A stretch of 64,000 bases of DNA from Clostridia bacterium (GTDB lineage: Bacteria > Bacillota > Clostridia > Christensenellales > Borkfalkiaceae): assembly GCA_017465865.1 (NCBI GenBank), contig JAFTVF010000006.1, positions 124,001 through 188,000 of the forward strand, read 5' to 3'. The notes below the pieces were generated by a model that did not search any database, was not told where the DNA came from, and was given only the letters and a program-made list of their open reading frames with translations. The translations under genes and the position numbers were made by a program. Positions 54,587-62,679 of the stretch are shown here, piece by piece. The first letter of the stretch is position 1. Every line of letters starts with the position of its first letter.

Positions 54587-54627
54587 CAACTTGCCCATAT
54601 TGTTGATATGGACAGGTTGTTTTTTTT
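54587..54627 (+). terminator. Terminator after scpB, overlapping the start of the next gene
   Basis: 14-base stem CAACTTGCCCATAT / ATATGGACAGGTTG (one mismatch, one G-T pair), TGTTG loop and eight T. Its right arm contains the ATG of the 54608 gene. Confidence 0.8.
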
Positions 54628-55150
54628 CGTCCTTCCGATACTCATTATTGCGGCGATCCTGTTTTTTCCGATCTATCTGGAAACGGACGCGCATTACGAC
54701 ATGAATCGACGGAAATTCGGGTTTGCCGTATACGGTTATAAATTCATAAAACTGATCGGCGGCTACGTGGCGACCTATCGCGGCGGACTCGCCGTGCATA
54801 TCTCTCCGAAAAAAGCGATCTTAGTGCCGTATTCGCAGTTAAACAGCGAGCGAAAACGCTTTTCCGTCGTCAAGACCTTTCGTTTGAAACGGTTTTGCTT
54901 AACCACGGAAACGGGCGCGGAGTATCTCTTCCCGATCACGCTTGCGCACAGCTTTTTTCGGGTGTATTTTTTTGCGAAAGGCGGGGAGCGGCGGAATATC
55001 GAAAACAATCTTTGGCTGACGGACGGGGACACCTTGCGCGTTTCGCTCAACTGTCTGTTTTATTTTAATCTGTTTATTCTGTTACGGAATTTTATTAAAT
55101 TTATCAAGGAGAAAATGAAGATATTATGGCAGAAAAAAATCAAAAATTAA
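54608..55150 (+). CDS. YtfI-like (DUF2953-type) membrane-anchored protein
   Basis: 180 residues. N-terminal membrane helix (about 4-24, with FFF coded by the terminator T run), then a beta-rich basic domain with few recognised motifs, ending in a Lys-rich helix. Assignment follows size, the topology and the position just before ytfJ, where B. subtilis has ytfI. No ribosome binding site is visible; the first in-frame alternative is TTG 54617. Overlaps ytfJ by 25 bases. Confidence 0.55.
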   Translation: MDRLFFFVLPILIIAAILFFPIYLETDAHYDMNRRKFGFAVYGYKFIKLIGGYVATYRGGLAVHISPKKAILVPYSQLNSERKRFSVVKTFRLKRFCLTTETGAEYLFPITLAHSFFRVYFFAKGGERRNIENNLWLTDGDTLRVSLNCLFYFNLFILLRNFIKFIKEKMKILWQKKIKN

Positions 55151-55497
55151 ATGCGCTTATCGACAATTCGTTGGACAAGCTCGACGCGCTTGCCGACGTA
55201 AACACGGTGATCGGAAAGCCGATCGTTACGGCAAGCGGGTTTCAGATCATTCCGTTTTCCAAAGTAACACTCGGGAATTTATCGGGTGGCGGGGAATACG
55301 GCGACGTTAAAATCGTAAAAGAAACGGATACCTTTCCTTTTGCGGGCGGGAACGGCGCGGTGATCAGTATGAAACCGATGGGCTTTCTCGTAGACGACGG
55401 AAAATCCTGTCGGATACTCCGCATTACCGACCAACCGCTTGATAACCTGATCGAACGCGCAGGCGAGATCGTACACGATATTATGGCAAAGGAATGA
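55126..55497 (+). CDS. ytfJ: GerW/YtfJ-family sporulation protein
   Basis: 123 residues with the family core: LDALADVNTVIGKPIV, IIPFSKVTLG, then a GGGEYGD and GGNGAVISMKPMGFLV. Spore-formation protein of the forespore. Four-base overlap with the next carboxypeptidase gene. Confidence 0.93.
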   Translation: MAEKNQKLNALIDNSLDKLDALADVNTVIGKPIVTASGFQIIPFSKVTLGNLSGGGEYGDVKIVKETDTFPFAGGNGAVISMKPMGFLVDDGKSCRILRITDQPLDNLIERAGEIVHDIMAKE

Positions 55498-56540
55498 AAA
55501 AATCAGCTTTTTTACAACGCTTTTTTGCCGTAAGTATTCCGATCTGTTATCTGTTTGTTATGTTTTCGCCTAAAAATTTATCCGTATCCGCGGAAATTTC
55601 CCATTCCAAAGCCGAATGTGTTATGGAATTAAACAGCCGCCGCGTGTTGTATGAAACGCACGGAGATATCCGCTTACCGATGGCAAGTACGACTAAAATC
55701 GTTACCGCGGCAACCGTTCTCGAACTTTGCGAAGATATCGGTGCGGAAACGGCGATCCCGCCCGAAGCCGTAGGCATCGAAGGCTCGTCCGTGTACTTGA
55801 AAAGCGGAGAGATCTATTCCGTGGAAGACCTTTTATACGGTCTGATGCTGCGATCAGGGAACGATTGCGCAACTGCGCTTGCGTTGTATTGTTGCGGCAG
55901 TATCAACGAATTTTCCGCAAAAATGAACAAAACGGCGCAAAAAGCGGGCGCGCTTTCCAGCAATTTCAAAAATCCGCACGGCTTGCCCTGCGACGGGCAT
56001 TACACGACGGCGCGCGATTTGACGGGCATTGCCTGTTACGCTATGCAAAATCCCGTTTTCCGTAAGATCGTTTCCACGCAGTATTACGAGCCTCGGCATT
56101 GGAAAAATAAGAACAAAATGCTAACGAATTACGACGGCGGGATCGGGATCAAAACGGGATATACCAAAGAAGCGGGGCGATGCCTCGTTTCCGCTGCGGA
56201 ACGGGACGGAATGACCCTCGTATGCAGCGTGCTAAATTCCCCGCAGATGTACGAACGCTCAGCCGAGCTTATGGACGACGCGTTTTCCGCTTATCGGTAT
56301 TTAAGGATAATAAAGTCGGACGAACCGTTTACGGTGGACGACGGAAAAACCGTAAAAACGGGTTGCACGAAACAGGACTTCTTTTATCCGCTGTTGCCTG
56401 AGGAAACGGAGCTGATAGAAATCAAAGTTTCAGGCGCAAGCAAACCAAAAAAATCCGTTAAAAATAAGGAAATTATCGGACAAATCGAAATATATCTTCT
56501 AAAACGGTTGCTTTTTTCCGCAAATTTATATAAACTATAA
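55494..56540 (+). CDS. D-alanyl-D-alanine carboxypeptidase (DacB-like)
   Basis: 348 residues: signal peptide, SxxK as MASTTKI, SxN-type SGNDCA, KTG as IKTGYTKEAGRC. Coupled with ytfJ (ATGA), so probably the sporulation-specific cortex-modifying enzyme. C-terminus is short and lacks a clear amphipathic helix; the last residues are hydrophobic. Confidence 0.88.
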   Translation: MKKSAFLQRFFAVSIPICYLFVMFSPKNLSVSAEISHSKAECVMELNSRRVLYETHGDIRLPMASTTKIVTAATVLELCEDIGAETAIPPEAVGIEGSSVYLKSGEIYSVEDLLYGLMLRSGNDCATALALYCCGSINEFSAKMNKTAQKAGALSSNFKNPHGLPCDGHYTTARDLTGIACYAMQNPVFRKIVSTQYYEPRHWKNKNKMLTNYDGGIGIKTGYTKEAGRCLVSAAERDGMTLVCSVLNSPQMYERSAELMDDAFSAYRYLRIIKSDEPFTVDDGKTVKTGCTKQDFFYPLLPEETELIEIKVSGASKPKKSVKNKEIIGQIEIYLLKRLLFSANLYKL

Positions 56541-56569
56541 ATTGTAAAAATACGGAAAGAAGGCAAGCT

Positions 56570-57274
56570 ATGAGAATTAACAAATTTTTAGCGGACAAAG
56601 GCATTGCAAGCAGACGGCATGCCGACGAAATGATATCGGCGGGCAGAGTCAAGATCAACGGCGTTATTGCAACGCTCGGGGCAAGCGTAGAAGAAACGGA
56701 CGAGGTAACGCTGGACGGTCAGCCCATCGCGCAGACCGAAAAGAAAGAGGAATATTATATCATGAACAAACCCAAAGGCGTGGTTTGTACCGTTTCCGAC
56801 GACCGCGGCAGAAAAACGGTCATGGATCTGTTGCCTGAGGGCGTGGGCAGAGTATTCCCCGTGGGACGGCTCGATTATGCGACTGAGGGCTTGTTGATCT
56901 TAACCAACGACGGCGATATGGCTTTTCGTCTTACCCATCCGAAAACGGAAATCCCCAAAACGTATATGGCAAAAATCGAGGGGACTTTGACGGAAAAGGA
57001 TCTCAATCCTATCCGTTCGGGGATAGAGCTCGATGGCGTTTTGACAAAAAAATGTAAAGCGCATATCGTGGAAACGAACAAAGCGTATACGAAAGTCCAC
57101 GTTACCATTACCGAAGGTAAAAACCGACAGGTACGCCGTATGTTCGAGGCAATCGGAAAAAACGTAGAATTTTTGAAACGCGTGAGTATCGGTCAGCTCA
57201 AACTTTCAGGGCTGGATAGAGGGCAGATGCGCCCGTTGACGGCAGAGGAAATTGCGTATTTGAAAGGTTTATAA
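56570..57274 (+). CDS. rluB: 23S rRNA pseudouridine synthase RluB/RsuA family
   Basis: 234 residues: S4 domain (1-60, MRINKFLADKGIASRRHADEM), catalytic Asp in GRLDYATEGLLILTNDG, and RQVRRMFEAIG. GAAGG-type site before ATG. Confidence 0.93.
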   Translation: MRINKFLADKGIASRRHADEMISAGRVKINGVIATLGASVEETDEVTLDGQPIAQTEKKEEYYIMNKPKGVVCTVSDDRGRKTVMDLLPEGVGRVFPVGRLDYATEGLLILTNDGDMAFRLTHPKTEIPKTYMAKIEGTLTEKDLNPIRSGIELDGVLTKKCKAHIVETNKAYTKVHVTITEGKNRQVRRMFEAIGKNVEFLKRVSIGQLKLSGLDRGQMRPLTAEEIAYLKGL

Positions 57275-57285
57275 TAGAAAAAAGG

Positions 57286-57315
57286 AACTCCCCGAGCGGA
57301 ATAGCTCGGGGAGTT
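57286..57315. terminator. Convergent terminator between rluB and lexA
   Basis: Perfect 12-base GC-rich stem AACTCCCCGAGC / GCTCGGGGAGTT with a six-base loop. Confidence 0.85.
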
Positions 57316-57329
57316 GTTGTATAATTCGT

Positions 57330-57926
57330 TTAAGAGCGGTAATTACGCATTAAACCGACGACTTTACCGAGAATGGAAACTTCTCCGTCCTCGAAAATCA
57401 TATCGGATAACGCCTCGTTTTCGGGGTGTAAAACGATTTGACCGTTACGGCGGAAGAACCGTTTCACCGTCGCGGAATCGTCGATAATGGCGACGACGAT
57501 CTCGCCGTTTTCCGCGGTCTGCTGACGGCGCACGATGATCTTATCGCCGTCCATGATCCCTGCGTCGATCATCGAAGTACCTTGCACGCGAAGCATAAAC
57601 AGATCTTCGCCGCGGAATTCGCCTGCGGGGAACGTATAATAATCCTCGTAATTTTCATAGGCAAAAATGGGCTGACCTGCCGTAACCGTACCGATGAGCG
57701 GAATAGACACGCCGTTGCTTTTGCCGATGGTTACCGAGCGTTTTTTATTCGTCGCTTTGTTCAGATAACCTTTCGTTTGTAATTTTTCCAGATAACTGTG
57801 TACGGTAGCGGTGGATTTGATCCCGCATTCCTTACCGATTTCGCGCACGGACGGGGTATAGCCGTTTTCTTCCGAAAATTTACGGATATAATCCATTACC
57901 CTAATCAATTTCTCTTCGCTGACCAT
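57330..57926 (-). CDS. lexA: SOS repressor LexA
   Basis: 198 residues from ATG 57926, with GAGAGG upstream. N-terminal winged helix (LIRVMDYIRKFSEENGYTPSVREIG), Ala-Gly cleavage site in GTVTAGQPI, catalytic Ser in QGTSMIDAGI and Lys in SATVKRFF. Autoregulated: an operator-like palindrome overlaps its -35. Confidence 0.96.
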   Translation of the reverse strand: MVSEEKLIRVMDYIRKFSEENGYTPSVREIGKECGIKSTATVHSYLEKLQTKGYLNKATNKKRSVTIGKSNGVSIPLIGTVTAGQPIFAYENYEDYYTFPAGEFRGEDLFMLRVQGTSMIDAGIMDGDKIIVRRQQTAENGEIVVAIIDDSATVKRFFRRNGQIVLHPENEALSDMIFEDGEVSILGKVVGLMRNYRS

Positions 57927-57957
57927 AAAAAACCTCTCTTTTGTATATCTTATGATT

Positions 57958-57986
57958 ATTATAGCATACTTTTTCTTAAAAAGCAA
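57958..57986 (-). promoter_or_regulatory. lexA promoter
   Basis: Minus-strand TTGCTT (57986-57981), 17 bases, TATAAT (57963-57958). Confidence 0.75.
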
Positions 57987-57996
57987 ACAAATGTTT
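57985..57996. promoter_or_regulatory. LexA operator between lexA and the small Cys protein
   Basis: AAAC-AAAT-GTTT matches the GAAC-N4-GTTC form of the Gram-positive LexA box and overlaps the lexA -35 by two bases; it lies 12 bases upstream of the opposite promoter's -35. Confidence 0.65.
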
Positions 57997-58008
57997 ACCA
58001 TAAAATGC

Positions 58009-58036
58009 TTGATTTTTGAAAAATTTCTGCTATAAT
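58009..58036 (+). promoter_or_regulatory. Promoter of the small eight-cysteine protein
   Basis: TTGATT, 16 bases, TATAAT. Confidence 0.7.
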
Positions 58037-58063
58037 AGTATATAAGAATTGTGGAGGCGTATT

Positions 58064-58252
58064 ATGGAAAAAACTCACGGCGCGCAATGCGTGTTATACG
58101 ATAGGGAATGTATCGGATGTTTGGAATGTGAAACTTGCGACCTTGACCCGAACAAAGTATGCGACAACTGCGGAAAATGTATTGAAATGGACGACGTTGC
58201 GTCTATTAAAATCGATAAGATCTATCTAAACCCCGAAGATTATAAAGAATAA
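58064..58252 (+). CDS. Small eight-cysteine protein, possible metal or iron-sulfur binder
   Basis: 62 residues from ATG 58064 with GGAGG at 58053-58057. Eight cysteines in a C..CxxCxxCxxC..CxxCxxC pattern (CIGCLECETC and CDNCGKC) in an acidic protein; spacing suits [4Fe-4S] or zinc binding but does not match the classic 2[4Fe-4S] ferredoxin with its CP ends. Own promoter and terminator, next to the LexA operator. I do not recognise a characterised family. Confidence 0.8.
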   Translation: MEKTHGAQCVLYDRECIGCLECETCDLDPNKVCDNCGKCIEMDDVASIKIDKIYLNPEDYKE

Positions 58253-58291
58253 AATAAATCCGAAAACTTACAGGTTTTCGGATTTATTTTT
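58251..58291. terminator. Convergent terminator after the Cys protein
   Basis: Perfect 17-base stem starting AAAATAAATCCGAAAAC with a six-base loop and T/A tracts on both sides. Confidence 0.88.
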
Positions 58292-58295
58292 ATAT

Positions 58296-58538
58296 TTAAT
58301 CAAGCTCTAAAATAGAAAGGTCAAAAAAACTGCTTTCTAAAAATTCGGAAACGGAAATATTTAAGCCTATACATATTTTATAAATTACTGATAAAGTGGG
58401 GCTTTTTGTGTTTCCTCTATACAAATTTTGTAATGTAGCAATAGGTAATTCTGAATCTTTCGCGAGCTTATATAACGTAATTCCGCGAGAAAAAAGATAT
58501 TCGTCTATTCTATTCGCTACCGCCTTTGCTATCGTCAT
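58296..58538 (-). CDS. Small XRE-family HTH regulator
   Basis: 80 residues from ATG 58538 (AGGAAG upstream). Helix-turn-helix with ITLYKLAKDSELPIATLQNL, then SPTLSVIYKICIGLNISVSEFLE. A DNA-binding domain with almost nothing else. A 10-base palindrome lies 44-67 bases upstream, covering where its -35 would fall, so autoregulation is likely. Confidence 0.88.
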   Translation of the reverse strand: MTIAKAVANRIDEYLFSRGITLYKLAKDSELPIATLQNLYRGNTKSPTLSVIYKICIGLNISVSEFLESSFFDLSILELD

Positions 58539-58581
58539 AATCTTCTTCCTTATAATTATTATATCATCTATAGGTTGAGAA

Positions 58582-58605
58582 ATTATGTGTAAATATACAC
58601 ATAAT
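58582..58605. promoter_or_regulatory. Perfect palindromic operator
   Basis: ATTATGTGTA-AATA-TACACATAAT: both 10-base arms are perfect. It lies between two divergent XRE genes, upstream of the plus-strand -35 (58609) and over the minus-strand -35 region. Confidence 0.75.
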
Positions 58606-58608
58606 CGC

Positions 58609-58637
58609 TTGCAAAAAGGAAAAACCTGTGATATAAT
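58609..58637 (+). promoter_or_regulatory. Promoter of the membrane XRE regulator
   Basis: TTGCAA, 17 bases, TATAAT, four bases downstream of the palindrome. It leaves a leader of about 130 bases; a further TATAAT lies at 58736-58741. Confidence 0.75.
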
Positions 58638-58774
58638 AAAAAACAAGGTAGAAAATAGGCTAGGTTCAACCAAAAGTATGGTGTTTTCAACGGAAAGTTG
58701 AGAAAAAAAGCTAACGCATTCGGGGCATTTTATTGTATAATTATTTTACAATTAAAATTTACGGAGGTCTAAAT

Positions 58775-59686
58775 ATGGACAACATGACAATCGGTACAAA
58801 GATTTATGCTTTGAGGAAAGCGAAAGGGGTTACGCAAGCGGATTTAGGTGAATACTTAAATATATCCTATCAAGCGGTTTCGAAATGGGAACGGGACGAG
58901 GCTTGTCCTGATTTCGAGACGATTTCTCGGATTGCAAAATATTTTAACGTACCTATTTCCTATTTTGAAAAGGACGGGTTTTCTGTCGAAACGACGGTGG
59001 CGACGGAAACGGCGGCAGAAAAAGAAATGCTAGGCGTTTGCAAGGCTTGCGGTAAAGTTGTATATAAAGGTGAAGAATATGAAACGGATCCTGCTTTGAT
59101 TTGTAAACCGTGTTATGAAAGAAAACAACGGATTGCAGAATTAAAAGCCGCAGACGAGAAACGGCTTGCAGAGGAAAAGGCAGCAGAGCTGAAACGAATT
59201 GCAAAAGCGCGCGAGGAAGAGGCTCGCCGCAAAGAGGAAAGGAAACGCCAAGAAATTGTACGTCAAGAAGCGGCTCGTCGATATGCGATTACCGAAAGGC
59301 GTAACCGCGGTTTTCTTTGGGGCGGTATCATAGGCGGAAGTATAGGCGTTCTTTCGTTGTTGGGTTCTATTAAGTCGGACGGCGTAATGGGAGTGCTTTA
59401 TTCGATAATAGGTGCAGGTTGGTTATTCGTATTTATTACGCAAATTTTCTGGGACGGAGCGGTGGCAAGTTGCTTTTTCGCTGGCGGGAAAGTGATCGGA
59501 ACGCCAGGCGTAATTTTTACGTTTGATCTCGACGGATTTATTTTCTTGATTGCAATGAAAGTATTATTTGCCGTACTTAAATTTATCGTATATCTTTTAA
59601 CGATGCTCGTATGTGCAGTTGCGGGATTTGTAATCGCACCCGTTACCTTTGTACCTGCGCTTTTGCGTGTAAACCGCGGAGAATAA
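58775..59686 (+). CDS. XRE regulator with zinc ribbon, coiled coil and membrane segments
   Basis: 303 residues from ATG 58775 (GGAGG at 58763-58767). Residues 5-60 are an XRE helix-turn-helix (KAKGVTQADLGEYLNISYQAVSKWE); about 83-112 a C-x2-C..C-x2-C zinc ribbon; about 113-180 a charged coiled coil; about 190-300 four hydrophobic segments. A DNA-binding head on a membrane anchor suggests a one-component membrane regulator. The lipoprotein gene follows after 41 bases. Function unknown. Confidence 0.85.
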   Translation: MDNMTIGTKIYALRKAKGVTQADLGEYLNISYQAVSKWERDEACPDFETISRIAKYFNVPISYFEKDGFSVETTVATETAAEKEMLGVCKACGKVVYKGEEYETDPALICKPCYERKQRIAELKAADEKRLAEEKAAELKRIAKAREEEARRKEERKRQEIVRQEAARRYAITERRNRGFLWGGIIGGSIGVLSLLGSIKSDGVMGVLYSIIGAGWLFVFITQIFWDGAVASCFFAGGKVIGTPGVIFTFDLDGFIFLIAMKVLFAVLKFIVYLLTMLVCAVAGFVIAPVTFVPALLRVNRGE

Positions 59687-59727
59687 AATAACAGCTGGAA
59701 AATAAATAAAATAAGGAGAATTTTATT

Positions 59728-61371
59728 ATGAAAAAACGTTTGAAATTTTTATCGGCAATCTTTGCTTTAAGTTTATCGCTCGGTATGCTTACGGCGTGCG
59801 ACACGGAAGAGCCAACGGCAAGCTCTTCTTCCAATGATACGTCTACTTCTAGCAGTAGCGTTGTAGAACCGCCCGAAACAAAAGGTATGCCGACTGCGGC
59901 GCAAATTATTTCCGCGCGCGAAAACGCAACGACGGCAACAATACAAAGCTATGATTTTACTTTGAATTTAAGCGGTACGATAGGGGCGTTGGGAACGAGC
60001 GGTACGGTAGAGGCGAATTACGCAGGGCAATATCGTCATAATCAATCTACGGGCGACTTACGCTTTAAGAAAGTTACGAGCGGTGCGTTGTTATTTGATT
60101 CCACCGAATACGTCTACACGGAAAACCAACAAAAAATAAAAGTGATAATGAATGACGAAAATAAGGTAAAAAAGGTGGAAATTTTATCTCAAGAAGAGGA
60201 AGAATTAACCTTGATCAATAAGCCGATAATAGCTTTAATCGATAGCTTAAACGAGAACAATCTTTCAACTGTTTCCGAAAGCGAAGCCGTGGGCTACGAT
60301 TACCAAGTCGGTATGACTTTTTCTTCAAATAATGCGGCTTTGGCAAAGATTTGCAGTCTTGTGGGAGGTATGGGAACGAGTATTTCGTTAAAAGGGGTAA
60401 CCTTTACAAATCCCGTAAGCGGAATGACGTTATTGTTTAATTTAAGCGAGGATAATAAACTTGAAGATTTTAAGGTTACTGCGAGTATTGATATTCCCTT
60501 TGGGGAATCGACTCTTCCGTTAAACCTGACGTACGAGCAAAAGGGTACGGATAGCGTAATTTCCGTACCGCAAACGACGGGAATATATACGAACAACGCA
60601 GATATTTCCCGTGAATTAAGTACGGTTCAGAACGCGTTGACAGAATTAAAAGGCGAAGACGACTATTCGCTTGATTTATTAGCGAAGAATGAGTTCGATC
60701 CTGCGTGGAATAAGCTCGCCATTGTGGATAAATACACGGGAAGATTATATAAAAACACCGTAGACGGAAACGTTTGGTTTAATCATTCGTATAAATATAA
60801 CGCGCACTCCGAAGAGGACGGCGCAGAGGCGTACGAATATGCTATCGGAAATATTCAAGACGGAACGGTGTATCTTGCTTCTTATAAAGGCTCGAATACG
60901 TATACCGAACTGAACAACATTTCAGTAGATACGCAATTTGATTATATGATTGCTCCCGTTTTACAAGCAAGTGCGAATATGGATTGCGTAAGAGTGGAAA
61001 CGGAGGGAACAAATAAGAAATATTCTTTCTACTTAAATAAAAATGGTACTATATCCGTACAAAATACCATTTTGAATATGATTAACTCTAACGACGCGAC
61101 GGGCGTTGTAGACGTAAACAATTATTTTAATACAGATTATATTGTAAAAGAGGCTGAAATTATAGTAGAATTTGTAGACGGTAAAATAACGAACGTTGAA
61201 TGTCTTACCGAATTGAAATATTGTCCTACGGGCGGAGAATATACCGAATATAACATCACCTTGACAAATACGATTGAATTAAAGATAAACGATAAATTAT
61301 CTACAGCTGAAAAATATGAAGCTCCTGGGAAAGCAGATGGGCTGATAGACAATTTAGAATCGATTTTATAA
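59728..61371 (+). CDS. Large predicted lipoprotein, unknown function
   Basis: 547 residues. Signal peptide with lipobox LTAC (Cys24), a Ser/Thr linker (to about 50), then a beta-rich body with repeated features such as SYDFTLNLSGTIG and VGMTFSSNNAAL; overall acidic. No catalytic motif recognised. AAGGAG before the ATG. Likely co-transcribed with the membrane XRE regulator. Confidence 0.82.
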   Translation: MKKRLKFLSAIFALSLSLGMLTACDTEEPTASSSSNDTSTSSSSVVEPPETKGMPTAAQIISARENATTATIQSYDFTLNLSGTIGALGTSGTVEANYAGQYRHNQSTGDLRFKKVTSGALLFDSTEYVYTENQQKIKVIMNDENKVKKVEILSQEEEELTLINKPIIALIDSLNENNLSTVSESEAVGYDYQVGMTFSSNNAALAKICSLVGGMGTSISLKGVTFTNPVSGMTLLFNLSEDNKLEDFKVTASIDIPFGESTLPLNLTYEQKGTDSVISVPQTTGIYTNNADISRELSTVQNALTELKGEDDYSLDLLAKNEFDPAWNKLAIVDKYTGRLYKNTVDGNVWFNHSYKYNAHSEEDGAEAYEYAIGNIQDGTVYLASYKGSNTYTELNNISVDTQFDYMIAPVLQASANMDCVRVETEGTNKKYSFYLNKNGTISVQNTILNMINSNDATGVVDVNNYFNTDYIVKEAEIIVEFVDGKITNVECLTELKYCPTGGEYTEYNITLTNTIELKINDKLSTAEKYEAPGKADGLIDNLESIL

Positions 61372-61384
61372 ATTGTTAAAGATA

Positions 61385-61415
61385 GAAAAAAACGAGGAAT
61401 TTCCTCGTTTTTTTC
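61385..61415. terminator. Convergent terminator between the lipoprotein and hflX genes
   Basis: Stem AAAAAAACGAGGA / TCCTCGTTTTTTT with an ATT loop and T/A runs on both sides. Confidence 0.88.
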
Positions 61416-61419
61416 TATG

Positions 61420-62673
61420 TCAAATCGTATTTCTTTTAATAATAAACTCCGTAAATTGTTCGGCGTAACGGGCTGGGATTATCCCGTCAATCGTTTGTCC
61501 GTCGTCCGTATATTCCGATTTTCGTTCGGTCAATAAATGTTTCAAACCGTTATAGATACTCATTTTTTCGTAAGGCACGAACAACTCGCAAAAAAGAAAT
61601 TCGTCCTTGAATTTGCGTAAAATTTCCCGTTTCAGCGTGTCGATACCTTTGTTTTCCTTTGCCGAAATTGCTACGCTGTCGTAGGGCAGAACGGAAAGAT
61701 CAGGAATGTTTTCACTCTTGTTCATAACCAAAAGATAGGGAGAGGAGAAATTCATCTCATTCAGCGTATTCAGGGTCGTTTGCATTTGCATATCGTATTC
61801 GCCCGTAGCGTCGCAGACGACGAGCGCGAGATCGCAATGCAACGCGCTTTCTAAGGTGGATTTGAACGCTTCAATCAAATTATGCGGTAAATCCTGTAAA
61901 AAACCTACCGTATCAACTAATAAAAAGGGGATACCCTCAATTTCAAATTGTCTGGCGGTGGGGTCGAGTGTGGCAAATAATTCGTTTTTCACGTAAACAG
62001 ACGAACCCGTAAGCAAATTCATAAGCGTTGATTTGCCCGTATTCGTATAACCGACGAGCGCGATCGTTTTTACGTTCGTTTTCTTACGGCGCGAGGTCTG
62101 TAAACCGCGGCGTTTCTCCGTTTCTTTCAAACGGCTTTCCAAATATTTCAGCCGACCGCGGATATATCGACGATCGGTTTCGAGCTTAGTTTCGCCCGGA
62201 CCGCGCGTACCTACGCCGCCTCCGAGCCTCGACAACGCCTCGCCTTTGCCTTTTAATCGCGGATACATATATTTCAGCTGAGCAAGTTCGACTTGTAATT
62301 TACCTTCGCTGCTGCGGGCGTTTTTCGCGAAAATATCCAAAATGAGCGTAGTGCGGTCGATGACTTTTCGATCGCCGAGCGCGGCGGAAATATTCAGCGT
62401 TTGCGAGGGGGAGAGCTCGCCGTTAAATAGAATGGTGATGCCGTCTAAGCCGTATAAGAGTTCGTTGATCTCGCGCAGTTTGCCCTCACCCACAAAGGTT
62501 GCGGCGTTGATTTCGCGGATATTCTGATAGGTCGTGCCTGCATACAGTGCGCCTGCGCTTTCGATTAAAGACACGGCTTCTTCCTGTAAAATGCGGTATT
62601 TATCGGCATTTTCGCGGGTGATCGGCTGAATGATATAAATTTTTTCAAGCGTAGTATCGATGGTTTCGTACAT
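61420..62673 (-). CDS. hflX: Ribosome-associated GTPase HflX
   Basis: 417 residues. N-terminal nucleotide-binding domain, HflX signature GGGVGTRGPGETKLETDRR, G domain with GYTNTGKS (G1), DTVGFLQDLP (G3) and NKSE (G4). Rescues stalled ribosomes. Starts six bases after the recombinase stop on the minus strand, with no clear ribosome binding site, suggesting coupling. Confidence 0.94.
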   Translation of the reverse strand: MYETIDTTLEKIYIIQPITRENADKYRILQEEAVSLIESAGALYAGTTYQNIREINAATFVGEGKLREINELLYGLDGITILFNGELSPSQTLNISAALGDRKVIDRTTLILDIFAKNARSSEGKLQVELAQLKYMYPRLKGKGEALSRLGGGVGTRGPGETKLETDRRYIRGRLKYLESRLKETEKRRGLQTSRRKKTNVKTIALVGYTNTGKSTLMNLLTGSSVYVKNELFATLDPTARQFEIEGIPFLLVDTVGFLQDLPHNLIEAFKSTLESALHCDLALVVCDATGEYDMQMQTTLNTLNEMNFSSPYLLVMNKSENIPDLSVLPYDSVAISAKENKGIDTLKREILRKFKDEFLFCELFVPYEKMSIYNGLKHLLTERKSEYTDDGQTIDGIIPARYAEQFTEFIIKRNTI

Positions 62674-62679
62674 ATGTAA

